Below are positions 33,000 through 40,477 of a stretch of DNA of 40,477 nucleotides, piece after piece. The stretch spans positions 1-40,477 of the forward strand of contig JAUWBD010000020.1 in NCBI GenBank assembly GCA_030605125.1. Direction: 5' to 3'. Positions within the stretch are counted from its first letter, which is position 1. Each line of letters begins with the position of its first letter. The position numbers and the translations under genes are program-made. The notes under the pieces are model-generated. The model worked only from the letters and a program-made list of their open reading frames with translations, searched no databases and was not told where the DNA came from. Source of the DNA: Verrucomicrobiota bacterium. Lineage in GTDB: Bacteria > Verrucomicrobiota > Verrucomicrobiia > Opitutales > Opitutaceae.

Positions 33000-34946
33000 A
33001 TGCCCTCGCCCTTGCTCGATCAATCACGCCAAAGCTCCACCGCCCGCGCGATCGCGCCACTTCGCCTCGTCGGCCCGGCCGACACGATGCTCCGCCAAGG
33101 GCTCGACGAGATCGTGCGCGCCTTCCCCCGTCGCTTCGCCGGCCCGGACAAGGCCCGCTCGGTTCGCTTTCAACGCGTCGCCGACACCCGCCGGCTCGCC
33201 CTCCGCGTCGAGTCCTCCGAGTCCGTCGTCATCGAATACTCCCGCCCCGCCGAGGCCTTCCGCGCGCTCGGCATCCTGATGGGCCGCGTCGAGAGCGGCC
33301 TGCCCCTCCGGGTGCACGAGGAGCGCTGCGCCTTCGATTCGCTCGGCGTCATGCTCGACGTCTCGCGCAACGGCGTCCTCCGCATCGACTCCGTCCAAAA
33401 GCTCGTCCGCCACCTCGCGCTCATGGGCGTCAACCAGCTCATGCTCTACACCGAGGACACCTACGAGGTCCCCGGCGAGCCGCTCTTCGGGTATTTCCGT
33501 GGCGGATACAGCCAGGCCGAGCTGCGGGCCATCGACGACTACGCGTTCCTCTTCGGGATCGAGGTCGTGCCCTGCATCCAGACCCTCGGCCACCTCGAAC
33601 AGGTGCTCCAGTGGCCGCCGTATCAGAAAATGCAGGACACCGCCGGCGTCATCATGGCGGGCGACGAGGCCTCCGACGCCTTCGTCGAGAAAATGATCGC
33701 CGCCGCGTCCGCGCCCTTCCGCTCGCGCCGCATCCACATCGGCATGGACGAGGCCCACGGCATCGGCTCCGGCCAATACCGCCTGCGCAACGGCGTCCGC
33801 CCGCCCTTCGAGATTCTCACCGAACACCTCGGCCGCACCACCGCGACCTGCCGCCGCCTCGGCCTGCAACCGATGATCTGGAGCGACATGTTCTTCCGCC
33901 TCGGCTCGAAGACCAACAACTACTACGATCGCGAATCCGTTGTTTCGCCCGAGGTCGCCGCGCGCGTGCCCGCCGACGTCGATCTCGTTTACTGGGACTA
34001 CTACCACACCGACCGCGCCTTCTACGACGAGTGGATCGCCCGCCACCGCGCCATGGGCAAGGAGCCGATCTTCGCCGGCGGCGTCTGGACATGGAACCGC
34101 TGGTGGGCCCAGCTCCCCCACTCGTTCGCCACCCTGCGCGCCGGCATGACCGCGGCGCGTGAAAACGGGCTCAAGGAAGCGTTCGTGACCATGTGGGGCG
34201 ACGACGGCATGGAGTGCGACGTCTTCTCCGCGCTCGCCGGCATCCAGTTTTTCGCCGAGCTCGGCTACGGTGCCGCCGAGGCCGCCGACGACAATCTCGC
34301 CGCCCATTTCCTCGGCAGCAGCGACGCCAGCGCATCCGCTTGGATCGCCGCCAGCGAGCTCGACCTCGTGCCCGGTCAGGGCGACGCCGCTTTCGTCCAC
34401 GCCAACCCCGCCAAATGGCTGCTCTGGCACGACCCCCTCCTCGGCTTCCTCGATCCACTCGTCCCCGCGTCCTTCTCCGGCCACTACGCCCGCATCGCCT
34501 CCCGCTGCGCCGAATGGACCACCGACGCCACCGAGGACGCCCGCCTCGATCTCGTCGGCCAGGTCGCCACCGTTCTCGCGCTCAAGACCGACCTCCACCA
34601 CCGCCTCCGCCCCGCCTACCTGGCCGCCGACCACGCCACCCTCCACCGGCTCCTCGACGACACCGTGCCCGCCATCCACCGCGAGGTGTCCAGCCTCCGC
34701 GCGCTGCACGAGAAACGCTGGCACGCCATCTACCGGCCCTTCGGCTGGGAGGTTGTCGAGCGCCGCTACGCCGGTCTCCTCTCCCGCCTCGACACCCTCG
34801 CGCGCAAGCTCCGCTCGCACCTCGCCGACCCCGCTCTCCGCATCGAGGAGCTGGACTGCCCCACCCACCCCGTCTGGCCGGCGGACTCGCTCTACTCCGT
34901 GACCCTCTCCCACCACCAGGCCGCCACGCCGAGCCGCATCTTCTGA
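33000..34946 (+). CDS. GH20-family beta-N-acetylhexosaminidase, cytoplasmic
   Basis: 648 residues from ATG at 33000. Residues 1-110 form the small alpha/beta domain found before GH20 barrels. The TIM-barrel starts FDSLGVMLDVSRNGVLRIDS (112-131), with NQLMLYTEDTYEV, GIEVVPCIQTLGHLEQVL (186-203) and the catalytic pair in RRIHIGMDEAHGIGSG (D250, E251), where the common HxGGDE is HIGMDE. WSDMFFR and TMWGDDGMECD complete the pocket. There is no signal peptide, so it acts on imported substrates. It is the first gene of an operon with nagB (18-base gap), nagA and an SSS symporter, so it should release GlcNAc (or GalNAc) from short glycans. Confidence 0.9.
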   Translation: MPSPLLDQSRQSSTARAIAPLRLVGPADTMLRQGLDEIVRAFPRRFAGPDKARSVRFQRVADTRRLALRVESSESVVIEYSRPAEAFRALGILMGRVESGLPLRVHEERCAFDSLGVMLDVSRNGVLRIDSVQKLVRHLALMGVNQLMLYTEDTYEVPGEPLFGYFRGGYSQAELRAIDDYAFLFGIEVVPCIQTLGHLEQVLQWPPYQKMQDTAGVIMAGDEASDAFVEKMIAAASAPFRSRRIHIGMDEAHGIGSGQYRLRNGVRPPFEILTEHLGRTTATCRRLGLQPMIWSDMFFRLGSKTNNYYDRESVVSPEVAARVPADVDLVYWDYYHTDRAFYDEWIARHRAMGKEPIFAGGVWTWNRWWAQLPHSFATLRAGMTAARENGLKEAFVTMWGDDGMECDVFSALAGIQFFAELGYGAAEAADDNLAAHFLGSSDASASAWIAASELDLVPGQGDAAFVHANPAKWLLWHDPLLGFLDPLVPASFSGHYARIASRCAEWTTDATEDARLDLVGQVATVLALKTDLHHRLRPAYLAADHATLHRLLDDTVPAIHREVSSLRALHEKRWHAIYRPFGWEVVERRYAGLLSRLDTLARKLRSHLADPALRIEELDCPTHPVWPADSLYSVTLSHHQAATPSRIF

Positions 34947-34963
34947 TCCACGCCCCCTCCGCG

Positions 34964-35770
34964 ATGAACGCCCCCTCCGCCCGGTCCTCCCTTCGCCTCT
35001 CCATCCACGCCGATCGCGCGTCGATGGGCGCCGCCGCCGCGCGCGTAATCCAGACCGAGGTCGCCCGTGTCGTCGCCGAGCGCGGCCGCGCCCGCGTCGT
35101 CATGGCCTGCGCCCCTTCGCAAGACGACTACTTCGCCGCACTCGTGCCGCTCGCCCGCTCCACGCCCAAGATCTGGCGCCGCGTGGACGTATATCACATG
35201 GACGACTACGTCGGCCTCGCCGCCGAGCACCCGCAGAGCTTCCGCCATTATCTCCGCCGCCACTTCCTCGACCATGTGGCGGTCGCGTCCTTCAACCCGA
35301 TCCGGGGAGAGGCCGCCGATCCCCACGCCGAGGCACATCGCTACGGCGAGCTCCTCACCGCCGCCCCGATCGACGTCATCAGCCTCGGCATCGGAGAAAA
35401 CGGCCACATCGCCTTCAACGATCCCCCCGTCGCCGACTTCGACGACCCCGTGCCGGTGAAAGTCGTCGAGATGGACCCGGTCTGCCGCCAGCAACAGGTC
35501 AACGACGGCTGCTTCCCCACCATCGCCGACGTCCCCCGCCTCGCGCTCAGCGTCACCCTGCCCGTCTTCGCCTCCGCCGGCCTGCTCTGCTGCATCGTCC
35601 CCACCGCGCGCAAGGCCGCCGCCGTGCACGACACCCTCGCCGCTCCCGCCTGGACCGCCTGCCCCGCCACGCTGCTCCGGGCCCACCCGCGCGCCTCCCT
35701 CTTCATCGACGAGGCCGCCGCCTCCCGGCTCACGCCCGAGCTGCGCGCCCGCTTCTCCGCCGCGTCGTGA
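34964..35770 (+). CDS. nagB: Glucosamine-6-phosphate deaminase
   Basis: Converts glucosamine-6-phosphate to fructose-6-phosphate and ammonia. 268 residues. It has the NagB motifs VYHMDDYVGL (76-85, with catalytic Asp) and SLGIGENGHIAFNDP (140-154). The GTGA overlap with nagA (nagA start 35767, nagB stop 35770) indicates translational coupling. It is preceded by GH20 and follows the pathway order: oligosaccharide to GlcNAc, GlcNAc-6-P to GlcN-6-P (NagA), then NagB into glycolysis. The start ATG at 34964 is 18 bases from the GH20 stop. Confidence 0.94.
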   Translation: MNAPSARSSLRLSIHADRASMGAAAARVIQTEVARVVAERGRARVVMACAPSQDDYFAALVPLARSTPKIWRRVDVYHMDDYVGLAAEHPQSFRHYLRRHFLDHVAVASFNPIRGEAADPHAEAHRYGELLTAAPIDVISLGIGENGHIAFNDPPVADFDDPVPVKVVEMDPVCRQQQVNDGCFPTIADVPRLALSVTLPVFASAGLLCCIVPTARKAAAVHDTLAAPAWTACPATLLRAHPRASLFIDEAAASRLTPELRARFSAAS

Positions 35771-36786
35771 GCTCGCCCGCTCCAGTCTTCCCCGGCGACG
35801 GCCTCTTCGACCTTCAGGTCAACGGCTTCGCCGGTGTCGATTTCCAGCAGGACCACGTCTCCCCCGCCGCGCTCGAGCACGCCCTGCGCGGCCTCCGCGC
35901 GCACCGCACCTCGCGCATCCTCTATACGCTCATCACCGACCGCATCGACGCGCTCTGCCGCAGGCTTGAGCATGTGGAGAACCTCCGCCGCCGCTCGCCG
36001 CTCGCGCGCGACACCATCGCCGGCTACCACCTCGAGGGCCCTTGGCTCCTGCCCGAGCCGGGCTACCACGGCGCCCACGACCCCGCGCTCATGCGCGCCC
36101 CCACCGTCGCCGACGCCGACCGCCTCCTCGCCGCCTCCGGCGGCCACCTGCGCCTCGTCACCCTCGCTCCCGAGCTCCCCGGCGCGCCCGAGGTCATCGC
36201 CCACCTCGTCTCCCGCGGCGTCCGCGTAGCCATCGGCCACTCCAACGCATCCGAGCCCGATCTCGACCGCGCCATCTCCGCCGGCCTCTCCCTCTGCACC
36301 CACCTCGGCAACGCCGTGCCCGCCCGCCTCCCCCGCCACGACAACATCCTCAAACGCCTCCTCGCCCGCGACGAGTTGACCGCCGTCTTCATCCCCGACG
36401 GCCTCCATCTTCCCCCGTCCGTCCTCCGTAATTTCGTCCGCGCCAAACCCCGCGACAAAGTCCTCTTCACCACCGACTGCATGGCCGCCGCCGGCGCCCC
36501 TCCCGGCCGCCACACCCTCCGCCACGTCGTCACCGAGGTCGGCCCCGACGGTGTCGTCCGCGAGCCCGGCAAACCCAACTTCGCCGGCTCCTCCCTCACC
36601 CTCGACCGCGCCGTGGACAACATCTCCCGCTTCCTCGGCTGGCCCCTCGACGACGCCTCCGCCGCCTGCTCCGTCCTCGTCGCCTCCTCCCTCGGGCTGC
36701 ACCCGCCGCCCGTTTTGGCATCCCACTCCACGGAGCCCGAACCCGCTGGTTTCGCCTCGACCGCCTCCACCGCCCTCCGCGCGTAA
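35767..36786 (+). CDS. nagA: N-acetylglucosamine-6-phosphate deacetylase
   Basis: Amidohydrolase that removes acetate from GlcNAc-6-phosphate. GTG start at 35767 overlapping nagB by 4 bases; 339 residues. Motifs: DLQVNGFAGVDF (15-26; Gln and Asn in place of the usual HxH metal site, as in E. coli NagA), HLEGPW with metal Glu90, GHSNAS with H158, THLGNAV with H179, IPDGLH and the catalytic Asp237 in TTDCMAAAG. It is shorter than the roughly 380-residue family norm: most of the N-terminal beta-sandwich strands are absent. The tail after about residue 310 is low in complexity. Confidence 0.93.
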   Translation: MSSPAPVFPGDGLFDLQVNGFAGVDFQQDHVSPAALEHALRGLRAHRTSRILYTLITDRIDALCRRLEHVENLRRRSPLARDTIAGYHLEGPWLLPEPGYHGAHDPALMRAPTVADADRLLAASGGHLRLVTLAPELPGAPEVIAHLVSRGVRVAIGHSNASEPDLDRAISAGLSLCTHLGNAVPARLPRHDNILKRLLARDELTAVFIPDGLHLPPSVLRNFVRAKPRDKVLFTTDCMAAAGAPPGRHTLRHVVTEVGPDGVVREPGKPNFAGSSLTLDRAVDNISRFLGWPLDDASAACSVLVASSLGLHPPPVLASHSTEPEPAGFASTASTALRA

Positions 36787-36851
36787 GCCGCCGCGCCCCG
36801 CGCCCTTCGTCCGGCCCGGCCGCCTTCGCGGCCGGCGCCGGCTCCCGCTTC

Positions 36852-38903
36852 ATGTCGCCGTTTCCCGTCCTCCTCGCCAACCTGCACGCCCTCGATGTCG
36901 GCATCATCCTGCTGATCGTCGCCATAATCGGCGGCTTCGCCCTGCACACGCGCCGCTACACGCGCAGCGTCGCCGATTTCCTCTCGGCCAACCGCTGCGC
37001 CGGCCGCTACCTGCTCACCATCGCGAGCGGCATGTCCGGCATCGGCGCGATCTCCATCGTCGCGCTTTGGGAACAGTTCCACCAAGCCGGCTTCACCGCC
37101 GTCTTCTGGGGCCAGATGCTCGCGCCCATCGGCATGTTGATGGCGCTCTCCGGCTGGATCATCTACCGCTACCGCGAGACGCGCGCCCTCACCCTCGCGC
37201 AGTTTTTGGAGATGCGCTACAGCCGCCGCTTCCGCGTCTTCGCCGGCTCGCTCTGCTGGCTCAGTGGCGTGCTCAACTACGGCATCTTCCCCGCCGTCAC
37301 CGCGCGCTTCATGATCTATTTCCTCGGCCTGCCGGTCCACCACTGGACGATGCCCGGCCTCGGCCTTGAGCTGAACCTCACGCTCGGCGCGGTCATGGCC
37401 GTGCTCCTCGGCGGCGCGGTCTTCATCACGCTCACCGGCGGGCAGATCTCGGTCATGGTGACCGACTTTATCCAGGGCCAGCTAAGCAACATCGCCTTCC
37501 TCGTGCTCATGGGCGTGCTGCTCGTGCTCTTCCCCTGGTCGCTGATCGTCGAGACGCTCGCGCAGGCCCCCGCCGGCGAGTCGAAGCTCAACCCCTTCGA
37601 CGCGAAATCGCTGCCCGATTTCAACCCGTGGTTCTTCCTCATCCTCACCTTCCTCTCCGTCTATAACTACATGGTTTGGCAAGGCAGCCAGGGCTACAAC
37701 AGCTCCGCCACCAGCCCCCACGAGGCGCGCATGGCCGGCATCCTCGGCCAGTTCCGCAGCGGCGTCACCTACATGCTCATCCCCCTCGCCGCCGTCTGCG
37801 CCTACGTGCTCCTGCACGCCCCTTCGCACCAGGCCGCGACCGAGGCCACCCGCGCCACGCTCGACGCCATCGGCGACCCGCAGCTCGCCAAGCAGATGAC
37901 GACCACCGTGGCGCTCTCGCAGATCCTGCCCGTCGGCGTCATGGGTCTCTTCGCCGCCGTGATGCTCATGGCCGCCTTGAGCACCGACACCACCTACCTC
38001 CACTCCTGGGGCAGCATCTTCGTGCAGGACGTCTATTCGCCGATCCGACGGCTGCGAGACGCGGAGCACCGGCTCGCGCCCGCCACCCACCTCCGCCTGC
38101 TACGCTGCTCCATCGTCGGCGTCGCCGTCTTCGCCTGGGCCTTCAGCATGGTTTTCCCGCTGAAGGAATTTATCTTCATGTATTTTCAGGCCACCGGCGC
38201 GATCTTCACCGGCGGCGCCGGCGCCGTGCTCATCGGCGGCCTCTACTGGAAACGCGGCACCACCTCCGGCGCATGGGCCTCCATGCTCGTCGGCTCCACC
38301 CTCGCCGTCGGCGGCGTGCTGCTCATCAACCTCGTCTGGCCCAACGTCGTGCCCGCGCTGCGCGAGGTCTGCCCCGACGTCGCGTGGATCGGCGCGCTGC
38401 CGGAGAAATTTTGGCTCAACGGCATCCAGATGGCCTTCGTCGCCTCCTCCTGCGCCGCGCTCTCCTACGTCGTCGTCAGCCTGCTCTCGCCCGATCCGCG
38501 CATCGAGATGGACAAGCTGCTCCACCGAGGCCGCCACGAGGCGCGCGCGGCCGAGGGCGCCGACCACGTCGCGCCGCCCGCCACCGGCTGGCGCGCGCTG
38601 CTCCCGCACGGGGCCGAGTTCACGCGCGGCGACCGCGTCATCTATTACCTGAAGCTGGGCTGGTCCGGTTTCTTCTTCCTCTCCTTCCTCGCCATCATCC
38701 TCTGGCACTCCATCAGCCCCTGGCCGGACAGCCGGTGGGCCGACTGGTGGTTCTTCAACGTGGTCTTCGCCGCCGCGGTCGGCACCATCACCACCGTCTG
38801 GTTTCTCATCGGCGGCTTCCGCGATCTGCGCGCCCTCTTCCGCCGCCTCGCCGCCATCCGACGCGACACGCACGACGACGGCAGCGTCGAGCGCGCCCCT
38901 TGA
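36852..38903 (+). CDS. Sodium:solute symporter (SSS family), extended
   Basis: 683 residues, longer than typical SSS proteins (500-550). The core has VADFLSANRCAGRYLLTIAS (40-59) with the SSS unwound helix, MLAPIGMLMALSGWIIYRYR, ARALTLAQFLEMRYSRRFR-type TM3, and MAALSTDTTYLHSWGSIFVQ. The last 150 residues add a hydrophilic linker and two or three further membrane helices (YLKLGWSGFFFLSFLAIILW, FFNVVFAAAVGTITTVWFLI). Na+-driven uptake in the inner membrane. As the fourth gene of the GH20-nagB-nagA cluster it probably imports GlcNAc-containing sugars. A GC hairpin (36817-36834) lies in the 65-base gap before it. Confidence 0.92.
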   Translation: MSPFPVLLANLHALDVGIILLIVAIIGGFALHTRRYTRSVADFLSANRCAGRYLLTIASGMSGIGAISIVALWEQFHQAGFTAVFWGQMLAPIGMLMALSGWIIYRYRETRALTLAQFLEMRYSRRFRVFAGSLCWLSGVLNYGIFPAVTARFMIYFLGLPVHHWTMPGLGLELNLTLGAVMAVLLGGAVFITLTGGQISVMVTDFIQGQLSNIAFLVLMGVLLVLFPWSLIVETLAQAPAGESKLNPFDAKSLPDFNPWFFLILTFLSVYNYMVWQGSQGYNSSATSPHEARMAGILGQFRSGVTYMLIPLAAVCAYVLLHAPSHQAATEATRATLDAIGDPQLAKQMTTTVALSQILPVGVMGLFAAVMLMAALSTDTTYLHSWGSIFVQDVYSPIRRLRDAEHRLAPATHLRLLRCSIVGVAVFAWAFSMVFPLKEFIFMYFQATGAIFTGGAGAVLIGGLYWKRGTTSGAWASMLVGSTLAVGGVLLINLVWPNVVPALREVCPDVAWIGALPEKFWLNGIQMAFVASSCAALSYVVVSLLSPDPRIEMDKLLHRGRHEARAAEGADHVAPPATGWRALLPHGAEFTRGDRVIYYLKLGWSGFFFLSFLAIILWHSISPWPDSRWADWWFFNVVFAAAVGTITTVWFLIGGFRDLRALFRRLAAIRRDTHDDGSVERAP

Positions 38904-38907
38904 ATCC

Positions 38908-39604
38908 ATGAAGCTCCTGCGCCTGCTCGCCCTCGCGCTCGCAGCGCTCCCCGCCGCCACGCGGGCCGATCCGCTCGCGGTGCCGCCCCTCGGCGCTCCC
39001 GCGTCGCGGCCGGCGGCCCGCCTCGTCTTCGCGCAATCGTGGCTGCGCGAGCCCGAAGCCGCCTTTCGCCCCGCAGAGGTCGTCCTCGGCTGGACGCCCG
39101 CCGCGCTCCACGTGCGCGCCAGGCTCGCCGACGACGAGATCCTCAGCGCCGCCTCGGCGGACAACCAGCGCCTCTGGCAACTCGGCGACGTCTTCGAGAT
39201 GTTTATCCTCGTCGAAGGCCGCGAGGACTACCTCGAGCTGCACGTCTCGCCCAACAACAAGCGCATGCACCAGCGCTTCCCCCGCGCCCCGTCCGCGCCC
39301 CTCGCCGACGCCTCCGCGCGGCCGACCACGTTCGCGGAAAGGCTCGTGCATCCCGTCGGCTTCGAGAGCGAGGTCACGCGCGTGCCGGATGGCTGGACGG
39401 TCGCCGCCACGATCCCGGCGGACGCGCTGGGGCTCGATTCGCTACGCGCCGGTCTGCGCCTGCGCGCCGCCTTCGCCCGCTACGATGTCGCGAGCGATCG
39501 CGCCGAGGTGCTCTCAAGCACGGCGCCCCACCCCGAGCCCGCCTTTCACCGCCCGCACGAGTGGACCGCGCTCCGGCTGGCGACCGCTCACGCCGGCCTC
39601 GCGG

Positions 39605-39624
<20 letters not shown>
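38908..39624 (+). CDS. Secreted CBM9-like (carbohydrate-binding) domain protein
   Basis: 238 residues starting 5 bases after the symporter stop. Signal peptide [20 protein letters not shown]. The mature part is one beta-sandwich resembling the DOMON/CBM9-like family: [67 protein letters not shown] and [11 protein letters not shown], the usual order. These modules bind sugars or report cell-surface glycans; here it stands alone with no catalytic domain. Co-transcription with the symporter suggests a role in capturing or presenting the substrate in the periplasm. Its 3' end overlaps the opposing RNase Y gene by 20 bases. Confidence 0.8.

Positions 39625-40477
<853 letters not shown>

Overview
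The window (about 40.5 kb, GC-rich, mostly with short intergenic gaps) looks like chromosome of an Opitutaceae-like member of the Verrucomicrobiota. This is an inference from gene content: LL-diaminopimelate aminotransferase, an Omp85/Skp/LpxD envelope cluster, a PEP-CTERM sorting signal, an H-X9-DG pseudopilin, LamG/beta-helix secreted proteins, a degenerate ROK regulator and SSS-type sugar symporters. No rRNA, tRNA, CRISPR array, transposase or phage gene was seen.

Layout. 1-5.7 kb: the start of an SSS symporter (leftward, cut by the edge), then a fused HAD sugar-phosphatase / GH100-like invertase, a PfkB (fructokinase-like) kinase, a small MscS channel, an unrecognised 140-aa protein and MetW. 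The fused gene is bracketed by two copies of a palindromic repeat. 5.8-14.2 kb: housekeeping biosynthesis: nadB and panC (leftward), dapL, purE and purK (rightward), an EamA exporter (leftward) and the replicative helicase dnaB. 14.2-18.6 kb: the outer-membrane cluster bamA, ompH/skp and lpxD. 18.6-24.6 kb: a TonB-dependent receptor and a SpoU/TrmH RNA methyltransferase (leftward), then a GH20 hexosaminidase and a GNAT acetyltransferase (rightward).

24.7-31.1 kb, all leftward and visibly less GC-rich: a GH16 endo-glycosidase, a type II-like pseudopilin, two paralogous secreted proteins (one with a PEP-CTERM anchor) and a large beta-helix plus double-LamG protein. Two of these genes carry lesions. 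The PEP-CTERM gene has a frameshift between signal peptide and mature domain, and the LamG gene has an in-frame TGA after which 83 more codons still read as a plausible C-terminal domain. 31.4-39.6 kb, rightward: a ROK-family regulator, a tandem palindromic operator-like site, then GH20, nagB, nagA, an SSS symporter and a secreted CBM9-like protein. The right edge holds the C-terminal part of RNase Y (leftward).

How the genes may work together. The 24.7-39.6 kb half reads as a polysaccharide utilisation locus for an N-acetylhexosamine-containing glycan. GH16 would cut the polymer outside the cell. The LamG, PEP-CTERM and pseudopilin proteins may bind or present it at the surface. The SSS symporter would import oligosaccharides, cytoplasmic GH20 would release GlcNAc, and NagA/NagB would take GlcNAc-6-P to fructose-6-P, with the ROK protein as regulator. 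A GlcNAc kinase is not visible. The left-hand sucrose-type genes beside an MscS channel suggest turnover of a sugar osmolyte.
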